A stretch of 64,000 nt of DNA, taken from the NCBI GenBank assembly GCA_028023455.1, contig JAQFVV010006623.1, positions 399,501-463,500 on the forward strand. Reading direction: 5' to 3'. Both the position numbers and the translations under genes were made by a program. This document shows positions 37,301 through 50,112 of the stretch, in pieces; position 1 is the first letter of the stretch, and each line of letters opens with the position of its first letter. The stretch comes from Epiperipatus broadwayi. Taxonomy: Eukaryota; Onychophora; Udeonychophora; Euonychophora; Peripatidae. The notes beneath the pieces were generated by a model, which saw nothing but the letters and a program-made list of their open reading frames with translations, had not been told where the DNA came from and made no database searches.

Positions 37301-38360
37301 AAATACGGCAAATCAAATAATTTATGACTTGAGAAATCAGATGGCCTTTGAGCACAGGAAGTGACCATATATCCACATGAATCTTCAATTTTCGAGCCAC
37401 CATTCTATTGTGTCAAACTATTCAGGGCATTCAAATTTGATTAACTGCTTCTTTAATATGCAAAATCTTTAGTTTTAATTTAGATCTATTCTAAACAATT
37501 GGCTTAATCTATAATAGTTTATTCAGCTACTGTCATATCTACTTGAAAGAGGCCTGTATTATCATTTTAAGTTCATGTTAATAGTTTGATGATATTGAAT
37601 TAAAGAATAGTATGATTTGAGTTATTTTAATAAAAATACATTTTTTTCTAGCAATTATTCCAGGTAAAAAGTATTTATATTAGTGAAGAAATTTGTCTAT
37701 TAATATTAAGCAACTAAATATTTCTCAAGCAAGATTAGAATTTTTTTTAAGCTGTCAGCCATTAACCATTCAATATTAGTTAATATAATGAATATCTAGA
37801 TATCATTATCTGGAATGTAAATTAAGTTCTCAGGATATTCTAGTTTGTCATATGAGTATCAATGAATGGATTAAAAAGGAGAGGAAAGTAACATTATACA
37901 CCTTTATTTCTAGCAAGGGTTGTGCCCCAGTAGCCAATTATTTCTTATATCAGTATAAAAGTTGATTTAAAAGATCAGATCATGTATTTAATCAGATAAT
38001 ATATTTAATTAGATCTGTTATGGCAAACCTAATTGGTTTCAAAATCTCGCTCATTATATTGTTCTTCCTTAAAGCATATTTTGAAATAAATCTATTTAGG
38101 AATAATCTATTCCAAGCCCACATGCCTAGGGAAGGGCAAAATCATCACACAATACAACTATTTGAAGTGGGGAAAATAAATATGCAATTCAATATATAAA
38201 TTACAAATACTATAAAATTAATTTATTTAATTTGTATATTCTAAATGTATATTTCAAAAGCATCAACAATCTTTCATTCATTAAAACTATAATTGAAGAT
38301 TTTTTTTTGTAAATAAAAACATAAAAATCTTATTGTTTTCCTGAAGGTTTGTGATGATGA
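34348..38360. other. No gene seen; AT-rich spacer
   Basis: Four kilobases of AT-rich sequence in which I see no conserved domain, tRNA box or long inverted repeat. The 80-residue hydrophobic frame at 35860-36102 is unassigned and probably chance. Confidence 0.55.
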
Positions 38361-38776
38361 TATTGGACCATTTCCGTTATCTAATATAAATATTAACTGT
38401 CTTTAGAAAAATTTAACTTTATTTTAATATCCCAAATACATTGAACTTTTAGTAATAGCACACAGTTTACTATATGCACAATGTTTCAAGAGGTATTATC
38501 CTTCTCTTTTCTGCAGGCAATGCTGGCCTGACCAGTGATAGTACTAGCATGGTAATGGAACTTGGACCCTTAGATTCTTGAATATTAAAATTTCTTATCA
38601 TTGGTCAAGCCCAGCAACACTTAAAGAAGGAGAATAATACCTCTCAGAACATTTGTGTATATAAGCTGTGTGCTATTACTAACAGTTGACTGTATTTGGA
38701 ATATTTAAATAAAGTTAAATTTTTCTAAAGACATTCAATACTTATATTAGATGATGGAGATAGTCCAATATATAAA
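38361..38776. repeat. Inverted dimer of a retroposon 3' end
   Basis: The left arm, about 38361-38545 (GGACCATTTCCGTTATC ... GTCTTTAGAAAAATTTAAC ... GGTATTATCC), is the inverted counterpart of the right arm, about 38600-38776 (GGATAATACCTC-type ... GTTAAATTTTTCTAAAGAC ... GATAGTCCAATAT). The phrase GTGCTATTACTAA followed by TTAAATAAAGTTAAATTTTT also closes the tRNA-headed unit at 50684-50880, so both belong to one family. No coding potential. Confidence 0.7.
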
Positions 38777-39853
38777 TAAAAATCTTATGTATATTAAAAA
38801 GCATGAATAGTCATTCTTAATGAAAATAAATTATAATATGACATCCAATTACAAAACTGGAAACATTCTTTATTTGATTGCTATACTATGTGATTTTTTT
38901 AAATTTAATAATATTTTCTTTTCCAAAGGAAAATTATAATTGGACTTTTAAAAGCATAAACAAATGTACCCTATCATAGAGTGGTGGGTTTTTTTTTGTT
39001 TTTAATGTTATCATAATTAGATTTCTAAGTTTGCTATTGGTTCATGAGTAAAATGATAAACATAACTAGAAGAACATTGTTAAACAGGGAAATAAGCAGA
39101 TAAGTGAATTAAATTAGTAACTAAGCTTCTGAAACTCTTGCCAGAATGAAAAGATTCTAAAATATTTTGTACTTGCTATGTTAATTAATAGTATATGTTG
39201 TAGCATTTGTGTTACAGTAGAAATCTTAATTTAGGAAGAAAAAGTATAAGTTGTACCATTTGTTCATTATAGAAGCAGTTATTGTAGAAGACTTCACTAT
39301 AATGTGTAAATTTGATTAAATTCATAAAAATAAGTGCAGTAATGTAATAAGTATCAAACTATTGAATCATCAAATGTTACTCTAGTTTATCAACTCTCTT
39401 TTATATGAAATTAGTTATTAATTCTTGAGGCACATTTTTGAATGATGATGAAGTTAGTGAACATTCCTTATCATAGGTAAGTTATTAAATTAAAAATTTC
39501 AAAAATAAGACATTGTCACACAATACCTGCTGTTGACTGTACAAGTTTGAATAGTGATAGATTAGAGAAATTTTAAAAGCTAAAGCTTTCTGAATAATTT
39601 ACCTGGATAAAAATTAAAATGTTTTAGATTAATTAGAGCAAGTGATGTTCAACCTGCTATCTGGATACTCAAGTATCACTTGTCTTCTTGAGAAGTTAAT
39701 CATATATTATATATTGCAAAACAACACCAAAATTGAAATGCTATATTATAATGGTATAAATATATGGTAATTAATAAGAAATATGTCATGTTCAATATAA
39801 AATTATTATTTTGTTTAGATACCAGTGATATCAAGTCAGCACCTAGTGAATAG
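38777..39853. other. No gene seen
   Basis: AT-rich spacer. A short hairpin of the AAGTGATGTT/ATCACTTG type lies near 39630-39700. Confidence 0.5.
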
Positions 39854-40089
39854 TTGCCACAAGATTAATTCAGCTATTATTCTCACATTGCACACTATTT
39901 TATCAAATAGCTTTGCCACAAGATTAATTCAGCTATTATTCTCACATTGCACACTATTTTATCAAATAGCTTTGCCACAAGATTAATTCAGCTATTATTC
40001 TCACATTGCACACTATTTTATCAAATAGCTTTGCCACAAGATTAATTCAGCTATTATTCTCACATTGCACACTATTTTATCAAATATCT
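39854..40089. repeat. Tandem array, four copies of a 59-bp unit
   Basis: Units start at 39854, 39913, 39972 and 40031 (TTGCCACAAGATTAATTC ... TATCAAATAGCT). They are identical by eye except for one change near the end of the last unit. Such identity means very recent amplification or active homogenisation. There is no spacer variation, so this is not a CRISPR-type array. Confidence 0.96.
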
Positions 40090-43000
40090 TAAGTGGGTAC
40101 TATCAATAAAAATAGACATTTTTGATGAATATTGTAATATTAATGAATCCACAATAAATAATTGAAATTTGACATTTCATGTAATTGCTATTTTTAAATG
40201 TAATCTTTTGGTCATTTTTTATATAAAGTAACAAATAGCGACACGCACTAATCTTTTATTGAATGAGTACAGTGTAATAGTTTTTTTTTGTGAATAAACA
40301 AAAGTCCAATTAAACAGAAATTTATTATGGAAATGTATTGAAATTGTCAAATTTTTCAATGCTTACTGCATAATTGGTTAGAATGAAAAAAGAGGGTTCG
40401 ATGAATTTAACACTAAGTCCTAAAAACTATTCAAGCAAATGAAAATGATTAATCTTAATATAATAGCAGAGAGAAAAGAAGAAATTTTATTTTACTGAAC
40501 TGAAAAACAATAAGTTAGATAGTGATCTGATGATCCACTTTGGCACAACAATATGCTATTTATTGATAAATCATAATTACGTAGTCCTAGAGTGGAAAAA
40601 AAAAAGGTTATATAACAGATAACCAAAGACTGTTTATTAAAGCATATATACTGTATTAAATTTTCAAAATAATGTTATTTTTTAATTTTCATTCTATATC
40701 AGATGATCTAATAAAATTTGGATAGCAATATATATATATACATTTATTCATAAAGGGCAATAGCTGAAAGATTCTTAACATTTGAGGTGATTTGATATTT
40801 ATGTATATATGGAAAAAACCATTTCAAGATTATTTTAGGCAGTTGACAAAAGGAGATTAATTTAAAGTTAAAATATCAAATTGCATACTATTAAAATAGT
40901 AGAACCAGTTAAATATGACATAATAGATTATATTCAAATTTAGCACAAATATTGGCACACATGTTAGATCTAGAGGATTTTAATCAAGTTTAAATAAAAG
41001 TGCAAATTATTTTTTTAAGTAAAGGAAATAAGTTTTCTTTTATATAAAAGTTTAATATTTTAGGAAATTAAAAGATGACAATTTGTATATTGTCTAGACC
41101 TGAATTCAAGTTCAGACAGGATGTATTAGAAGATTAAGGTTTTACATAAAATAAATTGGAAATTAGAAATATTAAATTTGCATTAATTTTTTTATGTTAT
41201 CAGAATAAATTACCTTAAAATGACATAATATCTTTAATCTGTAATTACACTTTGTTATAAATTTTTAGTTTGTTTTAAAAATAGAATATTCCTACAATAG
41301 CTCTTCTTGTGTAATTATGAGATTAGAATTCTCTAGAAAAAAACTTTTAATATAAATAGTGCCAACAGAAATCAATTGGTCTCTTTTCTGATTCTCTTGC
41401 TTGTCATGGTGATTGTTAATATAAATTTTACGATCAAACTAATGTATGATTAAGATAAACATTCTCAGTGCATTAAGAAGTTTTTTATATATTGCTAATT
41501 TGCACGTAGAAACAAGTATATAGAACCCGCTTCTTCAGAATGGTCTCTGTGGCATATAATTAGCTATAATTAACAAAATCATGTACTAACAATATAGAAA
41601 CATACAATTAATAACTATCAATGATGAATATTTCAAATATATGTAGAAAAGTAATGATGACAAAATAGATATTTCAAATGTGTGTGGAAAACTGATTATG
41701 ATAAAATATTTAAACTCGACCAAATAAAACACAGTAACACGCAACATCAACCTAAAACTGAATTTCAAATACAAATCTATTTTAAACTAAAAAATTTACA
41801 TAAAAGAAATAAATACTTTTGCTATCACCACTGGACATCGCTGATGCTGAATAAAATCTCAATCTGAGGTAAATGTATCAAAGTGCTTTTAATTTATAAA
41901 CATTTGATGAACTTTATTGAAATTCTAAAATAAACTATCTTTTTTTATTTATTAAAAACTCATATTATTATTTATTTCATCATCTACTTCTTGAATAATA
42001 TTTTTGTATTCATTTTGAACTAAAATTATTGTCTAAAATATATTTAATGAGTTAATTTGTATTCTATTATTATCATGTTAATTTTAAGAGTTTGGAATGG
42101 GAGAGTTGAGAGGGCTGAACTCCACTGTTAATTATTCATTTTAAAACATTTAATAAGAATTAATAATTTAGCTTGCAAAAATTGTTCTCTCATTTGGTTA
42201 AATTATTAGTTTTCTTGAAAGATAAGCTCATTTATATAAAACTTTGATAAAGAATAAATCAAAATGTATATATTATAGGGATTATTATTCGAAAGTGATA
42301 TCTAGAAATATTATTCGATTTTAAATATTTTATTACAACCAGTTAAAGAGGAGAAAGAAAGCTAAGGGATTTATCAGCAATCTATTTAAGCTAACACTGG
42401 AATGCGTCTTTGCTTTATTGATTTGATTAAAGTAAACTTGATTTGTTAATTAAAAGTTTTCAAACAGATTTTAGAGTAGTACAATATATATGCGTCACAG
42501 ATGCATTTATATAGTAAAAAAGATTTTGATGTAGTTATAGAAAGTTAGTAAAATATTTCCAAAATTTTAGGGCATCTTATTTTTTCAGATATATTTTGAA
42601 GCATACCTAAAATTTATCGATAATTCATGCATCTATTCTTTAGATTTTTAAGTAAACTTTTATTATATTTAGTAATAATTTGTATGACTAAACTTTTTTG
42701 TGTATATTTTAAGTATTCCTGAATTTAGTATATAGTTAATTATTGATTTGTATGATGATGATGATATAGTATCTATTGAATGCATATTGTTAGAATTAAA
42801 ATTTGTAATATATCATATGATTGACTAATATATGCTTGCTTGATTGGAGTCTGTACTAGTGTCACTTGCTAAAATAATAAGTTCTGAAACATAACACATG
42901 CTCATACTAAATTTAGCTTTAACATGTATAACTAGTTGATTTATGTATAAAATGACTGATATTATTGATTAATTGTTTAAATCTGGTCATCATGTAGGGG

Positions 43001-43774
43001 TATTCAAAAAATACTGTGAAATTTTATATATAGATTTATACATAAACATAAATATTTAGAGTTATGATTTATTGATATAATTTTATATTATAATAAGATT
43101 GGATAGATTTTAGATTATCCAAGTTCATGACCTAATTGATATATATTAAATTTTTAATAGTGGTTGGGGGCTTTGTAGGAATTTATGCTTGATTATCCTC
43201 ACCAGTAAATGTTAATTTTCCTATATAAATATCTACAGCTAACCACTCAATGAAGGCTGGTGCTTAAATTTTAACAATTATAAATAGAAATAAGAAATCT
43301 TGATAATAAATCTATTGAAATTCTCTGGTGATGAATATTGGCCATATCTGCAGACCCTCAGTGGACCATTACAATATCTAATTGTAAAGTGGAAATAAAT
43401 ATAATATACTTTTCTGTTTTATGCATATAAATAAATAAGACTAAAATTTTTATATATAAAACAAATATTGAATTTTTAAAATAATATTTTATTGCCCTTT
43501 TCAGTATAACATATATTATTATGAATGCTTACAAACCATTAAGTATAGTGATGTCTAGATTTTTTTAGCTACAAATTTTTTCTTTTTCTTTTCTCATTTT
43601 ATATAATTATATGTATATATCAATGAAAAAAAATTATATATTTATATTCATACCCAAAATCTAAAAATAATGACAAATTTTTCTCTCTTCTTTTTTATTT
43701 ATAATTTACATTATTATTTACCATTAATGTAGACATGTATAGAAAATATACATCATTTTTGTTATATATATATA
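40090..43774. other. No gene seen; AT-rich spacer
   Basis: No recognised feature. Opposed frames at 41586-41774 and 41682-41867 overlap on both strands and are typical chance frames in AT-rich DNA. Confidence 0.55.
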
Positions 43775-43776
43775 TA

Positions 43777-44974
43777 CACCTGGGTCTCGTTTTACGCGAT
43801 AGATAGGTTCCTCAGAAAACACGCGCAAACGAAATCGCGCAAAAATAGACGTAACTTACATTGAAAAAGGGGGGATGCGGTCTGTGATTTTTCAAAATTT
43901 GCGTAAAAGCAAAGCACCAACGTAAAATTACTTTAAAATTCGTGCAAAAAAAAATAAGGAAATAAAATATGACTAATAAAAAATTTCAAATTTGAAAAAA
44001 ATTGATACAAGACAAACTTTTTTTAACTATAATATTTAATTTTATTCAAAATAATATATTTTTATGCATAATTTACAGTACAGTAATTTACATTTTTTTA
44101 TACACGTTTTAATTATTATCGCTATTTTCCCAAAAACACATTTGTCTGTAAACTAGTAAAAAATCAGATTCTCATGTGATGTGATGTATTTGGCTTCTCC
44201 TTAAATGAAGTCAAGAATATCTCAGCAATTATTGTCACAAGAGGAAATACAACTAGCGCCAAGTTCACTCTCATGTTGTGTTAATGGTTTTCTGTTGACG
44301 ACAACTATGATTTTATTAATTGTTTATGAACTTAGACTTATGATAATAAAAAGACATTTATTCACCACTGCTGGAAAAAATTTAATTAAAACTAATAACT
44401 AAAAATTAAATTCTTATTTTTGTCTTTAATTTTCAATTCCGTTTAAAAATCAAATTTCGTTTTACATCACATTAATTTCAAGTCACCCATAAGTAATTTT
44501 TAAATTGTTAATTACAATTAAAAATCAGATTTTAATTTTTAATTGTGCCCACTGCTATTACTGACCTTTTAAAAATAAACTTGTGGACACTAAATGATTA
44601 ATAATTGATTATGTTCTTTTTTAAAAAGCAAAAACAGAATGTGATTTAAAATGCAAAATTAACACGCACAATGTTTGAACAAATTTACATTATAATCTTG
44701 TAAAATTTAATGTGTGTATACATAAAATGTGGAAATCATGATTTTAATTTCATTATTGCATAAAATCTTACTATTATAAAGCACTGAAAATATTGAAATT
44801 ACTAAGATGAAAGTAGAATTCTAATAATGTGCTATTACTTTCAATATAACGTAAGTGCGCGAAATTTATTATTTAAAGTAATAGCACATTATCAGAGGTC
44901 AACTTTCGGTGAAACACGAATTGCTTAACTTCAAAATCATGTTAAATAAGTCCACGTAAAAAGAGCCCCAGGTG
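43777..44974. mobile_element. Non-autonomous pogo/Tigger-like DNA transposon
   Basis: The ends CACCTGGGTCTCGTTTTACG and (complement of the right end) CACCTGGGGCTCTTTTTACG are imperfect terminal inverted repeats bounded by TA, the target of Tc1/mariner/pogo elements. The left subterminal region (TAGGTTCCTCAGAAAACACG, CGAAATCGCGCAAAA) resembles Tigger-type ends. No transposase frame survives. Internal features are a LINE tail (44166-44236) and a small hairpin (about 44826-44893). Its higher CG-dinucleotide content stands out from the flanks. Confidence 0.78.
44166..44236 (-). repeat. LINE/SINE tail homologous to the first LINE
   Basis: On the minus strand it reads AATTGCTGAGATATTCTTGA ... TTTAAGGAGAAGCCA, then ATACATCACATCACAT, nearly the same as 3325-3392. 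The sequence upstream of the shared block differs from the LINE, so this is either a 5'-truncated LINE copy or a SINE that borrows the LINE tail. It sits inside the pogo-like element. Confidence 0.75.
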
Positions 44975-45745
44975 TATATATATATAAAACAAAAACAAGT
45001 TATAATCACGTTAACTTGCTGTCACTTGTATTTATGATCAATAGATGGCGTTTTATCAAAAACACCGACCAAGCGTACGTTTGTTTACATAAACGACAAA
45101 GAGTCAGAATTAACTATCTCTTTCATTTTGCCCACTCTCAGATCAGCTGATTTCAAGCTAATTTGCTATCATCAGTGATATATATATATATATACATATT
45201 TATCTATAAATGCAATATAGTAATTATAAAGCCCTCATATGTGTCTATAAATATAATGAAACCAAAACGTGTACTATATCAATATATATTAATTAAATTA
45301 TATGTTATCCAAAAAAAATGTAAATAAACAAAAAAATAAAAACATTAAAATGTATACTTTTAATAAATTTTATAATATGGCTGCAGCCATTTTTTGTTTC
45401 ACAGCACTTTTATTAGCTTAAAAGTTTTAAATGTTATAATTTAGAAACAAGTGATTACATTTATGAATAATATTTATTAGAATTATGTTAAAAGCATATA
45501 TGCTTTTGCTTTTTTTTTTTCAAAACATTGATGTGGCACAATTATAATAAATGATTTTCAAAATCTCTCTTAAATGATAAAATGAAAGTTTCAGAAAAAA
45601 AAAACTTGTTAAATATTTTTGTATTGCATCAGAAAAATTGAAGTTTGTATGGATAATTTGCATAAAATCAGAAATGAATAACAAATAAGAATTATTGCAT
45701 AGATTCTGAACTCTATATGGATCCAGTCCTACAGTAATCACAAGT
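44975..45745. other. No gene seen
   Basis: Spacer with (TA)n at about 45178-45195. The minus frame 45520-45795 overlaps the next LINE remnant in antisense and is not supported as a gene. Confidence 0.5.
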
Positions 45746-45761
45746 ATAATATTCAATATCA

Positions 45762-46560
45762 ACTCGCTGGTTTCATCATCTTCCCACCCAGTCACCTTGC
45801 TAGGGGATTTTAACAGGAACTATCATGTCTTTGTCACAAAATGGTTACATCAAATTACATTATCTCTTTATGAATGCTGAAGGGTTTCTTCCACAAAACT
45901 CAATTTCATTTTACAACAATCAATCATGCCTTCCTCATACATTTATGCTTTTACTCTTCTATGCTTTATCATTATATCAATCTAACCTTTCACACTTCAC
46001 CATTTTCTAATCACTTTGCTCAAATGCTTGTATGTGATCTCAATGATACACACATATCATCAATTCACTTATACAAAACAACAAAACAATGAGTATCCTT
46101 CTTCCTGCCTGAACCATTGAATTTATATATTCAGAACTGTACATCATGCTTTTAAATTCAAAGGCATGCTTCTCAATCTAGTGTAGTATTATATTTCACT
46201 TATAAGCTTATTATCATTTAACATCACTCATATCATGCATGCTACCCTGACATCCTCCAAACTGCCAGTCTTAGTTCTGCTCTTGACATGTGCTCATATC
46301 TCAAGAAACTCATAAGCATATAAAAATGCTTGTAACACCTTAAAAAAATGCCTGGCAACCAAAAGCAAAAAATATGCCTAACAATGGCACACTTGAACAA
46401 GAAAGTACATTTAGTGGGATCTAGGCTATCCATCCACTGTAAGGGTTCCCTTAGCACTAGAGGCTGATGGAGTGATCAGTGTTGTCTATAATATTATAGA
46501 GCTAATATGTCAAACACTTCAAATAAAACTTACAAGCACAGTATCTTCAGACCACTCACT
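45762..46560 (+). pseudogene. Endonuclease remnant of the third LINE
   Basis: The GDFN block (about 45800) and SSDH block (about 46547) are the two conserved ends of an exonuclease-endonuclease-phosphatase domain. The stretch between them includes QNSISFYNNQSCLPHTFM, in broken frames. A more GC-rich segment at 46242-46457 between the two blocks does not look like endonuclease and may be an insertion. Confidence 0.65.
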
Positions 46561-46799
46561 GATGTCTTTAGACCATCTGAATTTGATACGCCTTTTTACC
46601 CTACTGACTTTGCACTCAATCATTCTTATACCTGATGCTTATGATACTGGCCCCATGAAATATTTAGATTTATTTTCTCACACTTAAGCCAATTTACCAA
46701 TACATTTTTATGTGACTTCGAAAACTATCTCACAAAATCTCTACAATGTACAAGAACTATACCTTATTTCTTTAGTTTCATTCATCAAAAAACTGCTCC

Positions 46800-47400
46800 A
46801 ATATCCAAACTCTCTAATCTACATCCTATTTCGATGGGTTTTTTTTGACATCAGAATTCTTGAGAATGCTCTGAAAGACAAAATATAATCATATCTCTTC
46901 CCATTAATATCACCTATGCAATTCACAAAGAAATATTCTTCAGACAAAATGCACTTCTATTTAAAGCAATATTGAACTCAATTCAAGATAAAAAAAAGTA
47001 TTCTCCCTGTGGCTATTCAAATTGACATTGAAACTGCATTTGATTCAGTCCCTGTTGATAACTTAATCCAAACACTTTCTAACATAGAAATATTTTTCAC
47101 CTTCTTATATCTGTTAACCAAGTACTAGTAGTTTGGGAAATTCATATACTCACAATGGAAGATCATCATCTTCATTTGTTTTTAATCTATCAGCACCACA
47201 AGGATCATCACTTAGTGATCTATTATTTATGATGTATATCAATCAGTTCCTTCATAAATAAAATACAGTGAAAAATTCCAGGCATAAAAATCCCACATAT
47301 TCAACTATACACATCATGCCTAGCTTATATGGATGATATAACTACTTTTCTTGCCTCTAAAAAAACAATTACCTATCTTACAAAAAATTCTTATTAATTA
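46800..47400 (+). pseudogene. Reverse transcriptase remnant of the third LINE
   Basis: Palm motifs IDIETAFDSV and AYMDDITTF are both recognisable, and the APQGSSLSDLLF block lies between them, in frames that shift at least twice. The second Asp of the DD pair is retained. A run of eight T near 46840 interrupts the finger region. Confidence 0.78.
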
Positions 47401-47455
47401 TACTACTAACTTTAAGCTCAAATTTAATGTTAATAAAACCCCACCTTGATTTTTC

Positions 47456-47690
<235 letters not shown>

Positions 47691-47807
47691 TTATTACTTT
47701 GTAATCTTAAAACATTTCAGTACATATTTTCTAGATCATAGTAATTATATCCCGATTTCTATTTAATTTTATATCCATCTATTTAAATATTTAATGATTT
47801 TTTAGAA

Positions 47808-48620
47808 ACAGAAAGGTTTTTAACCTTTTTCAGATTCACTTAAACATTTGCATAATAGCAAAACAATGTAGTTTTTGATTATAAAGAAAATTCTCAAACC
47901 TCAACACAAAATAGGGACTTTATAAAGATAAGAGTTAGGTCAATCTGATGCATCTTGATTTAAATAGTGTGAAGATATTACTCTCTTTACATTTAATCCA
48001 CTATTTCTTTTCACAAATTAACTTATGTGAAATTTTGTTATTTTAGAGTTAATATTTAAGATTTTTTGAATGGAAATATAAAAACTGAATGTTCTGATTA
48101 TTTATTAAATACATAGTAAGTCTGTAATTACAAAGAGAAAGACTTTTAACCTTTTTTTTTTTACATGTGCCTTAAACATTTGTATAATAGCCAAACAATG
48201 TAGTTTACAGACTTACTGTTCACTTAATAAATATCAGAACATTACATTAGTTTCTACATTTCCATTAAAAAAATCTTAAATATAAACTCATTGTAAATCA
48301 CAAAATTTCACAGAAGTTAAGTTAGTGAAAGGAAATAGTGAATTAAATGTGAAGAGAATAATATCTTCATGTTCTGAAATCAAGGTGCTTCAAATTGGCT
48401 TGCATAGATAAGAATTTAGGTTAAAGTTAAGATTGCCATTTTTATCTTTATTAAGTTCCTATCTTGTATTGAGGTTTGAGAGTTCTCTCTATAGTCAAAG
48501 ACTACATTGTTTGGCTATTATACAAACATTTAAGGCACATGTGGAAAAGGTTAAAAGCTCTTCTATTTCTAATTACAATGTACTGTGTGCTTAATAAATA
48601 ATCAGAATGTTAATAAATTT
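47808..48620. mobile_element. Large imperfect foldback element, related to the 23.7 kb element
   Basis: The left arm (about 47808-48075) contains ACATTTGCATAATAGC, AAACAATGTAGTTT, CTCAAACCTCAACACAA and a GATAAGAGTTAGG block. Its reverse complement runs from about 48290 to 48575. A partial extra copy of the outer part (48116-48245) sits between them. The CAACACAA ... TTTATAAAGATAA phrase is shared with the foldback at 23734-24236. I could not define target duplications with confidence. Confidence 0.72.
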
Positions 48621-49513
48621 TTGTAGAATAAAATTATTAAAGACAAATAAAGTTTAGAGATTGCTTTTTTAAGAAGTTTAATCCAGCATAAATAAGTAGA
48701 ATTTTATAAGACACAAAAGACTAAGACTAGCTATTAACAATTTTAAATATAAAAATAATAAATATAATATTGTTATAAATAAAGGCAAATGATTAAAAGA
48801 ACAGTTTGCTAAAGTGCATTAAAATCAATACAATCCTAAAACTATTAAAAATATACTCATTAATATATTTAAAAAATCTATAACAAATAATAATGCAAAA
48901 AATAATAACATTATTTCTTCAAATGACTGTAATAATAATAAAAATCATAAATGGATGAAAATTTTATATGTTTCAATGATCTTTAAAACATTGTTAAAAA
49001 ATAAAAATCTTATAAATAAATAGTGAATGAATGATGAGTCAGTAAAAAATAATCAAAATATATAATTAAATATATAAAATTAAAATATAGAATTTTAAAA
49101 TAAAAAAATTAAAAATATAATAATAGAAGTATACTTTATAAAATTAATGGTGGAAGTTATGATAGGTTTTGTTATAAAAACACAAGAAAACAATTAAAAC
49201 AAAAAGGAAAAGAAAATATTAGAACAATTAACAGAAAAGATTATAAATCAGTGCTATATTTATTAAAGATTTCAATAAAAGAAAAGTTTTCAAAATGAAT
49301 TCTGCTACTTATGAATAAAAAAGATATAGATATGTACAAAACATATATGCAATTAATTAATAGTTAGTTACTTAAACATCAATGGGAAATTATATAAGGC
49401 AAGTTTTTATGTATATATTTATATAATTTTCTGTCTGTATTTGTAGATTTATAATTAAATACTGCTAAACACTAAACTAGTAATAAAAAATAAAATGGAA
49501 AAACATATAACAT
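48621..49513. other. No gene seen; strongly A-rich spacer
   Basis: An unusually A-rich top strand with AATAATAAT and AAAATAT phrases. No gene is recognised. Confidence 0.55.
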
Positions 49514-49701
49514 TAAATATTAGCAACCTTAAAACATCACATGATCACTATCTTCCATGCTTGATTATAACTGTTGTTATAATAGGCAAAACTATCTCCA
49601 TACAGTAGTGCCACTCTAAGCAAGACAGTAATCAGTGGATACTAGAAGGCTTGTGCATAAAATCCCTATCTAGTGCCTACTCATCTAATATCCCCAAATT
49701 A

Positions 49702-49726
49702 GTTTCTGGCTTATGGCCTTCATCAG
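49702..49726 (-). other. Hammerhead-like core, antisense arm of A2
   Basis: Minus-strand reading is CTGATGA, AGGCCATAAGCCA, GAAAC, identical to the core at 28394-28418, showing conservation between two separately inserted copies. Confidence 0.35.
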
Positions 49727-49950
49727 TGAGGAGCCTTGGATCTGAGAGCACTGCACTTAGATCTTAGGATCTAATGCAACCCTCCAGCAGCCATCTTTTA
49801 ACTCTATATAATTACTAAACTATGAGAATAAAATTGAAAACACACAGATATTTTCAATCCAAGTTCAATAGCTCAAATAACCATATGGGTCTGAACTCAG
49901 TTCAGCACCCACACATCTAGGTGTAGTGCTCTCAGATCCAAGGCTCCTCA

Positions 49951-49975
49951 CTGACGAAGGCCATAAGCCAGAAAC
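49951..49975 (+). other. Hammerhead-like core, sense arm of A2
   Basis: CTGACGA (one core base changed from CTGATGA), AGGCCATAAGCCA, GAAAC. The change in the invariant box would be expected to impair a true hammerhead. Confidence 0.3.
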
Positions 49976-50112
49976 TAGTTTGGGGATATTGGATGAGTAG
50001 GCACTAGATAGGGATTTTATGCCCAAGCCTTCTGGCATCCATTGATTACTCTGTCTTGCTTAGAGTGGCACTACTGTATGGAGAGAGTTTTGCCTATTAT
50101 AAATACTAGCAA

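Larger units (their letters stand above)
45750..47450 (+). mobile_element. LINE remnant, third class (Jockey/CR1/I-like RT)
   Basis: Blocks in order are PVTLLGDFNRN (about 45786-45818; endonuclease GDFN), SSDHSLMSLD (about 46545; the SDH block), NLHPIS (about 46818; finger motif), IDIETAFDSV (about 47020; first catalytic Asp), LSAPQGSSLSDLLFMMY (about 47190-47240) and AYMDDITTF (about 47326; catalytic Asp pair). The APQGS/YxDD forms differ from the RQGCPMSP and KQGCVLAP types elsewhere in the window, so this is a separate LINE class. Stops and frameshifts are frequent. Confidence 0.82.
49527..50099. mobile_element. Foldback element A2 (573 bp) with 13-bp target duplication
   Basis: Flanks are TAAATATTAGCAA (49514-49526) and TAAATACTAGCAA (50100-50112), 12 of 13 identical. 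It is the same family as A1 in the opposite orientation: the left end carries the extension (CCTTAAAACATCACATGATC ...) and the right end stops at GTTTTGCCTATTA. Arms from about 49590 to 49905 and 49905 to 50099 share CATACAGTAGTGCCACTC, GGCTTGTGCATAAAATCCC and TCCAAGGCTCCTCACTGA. There is no coding capacity. Confidence 0.88.

Noticed and set aside
39854-40089. CRISPR-like periodic array
   Set aside because: Units are contiguous with no variable spacers, and the DNA is eukaryotic.
44205-44402. 65-residue frame starting MKSRISQQLL
   Set aside because: It begins inside a LINE tail read in antisense and continues into transposon interior; no coding evidence.
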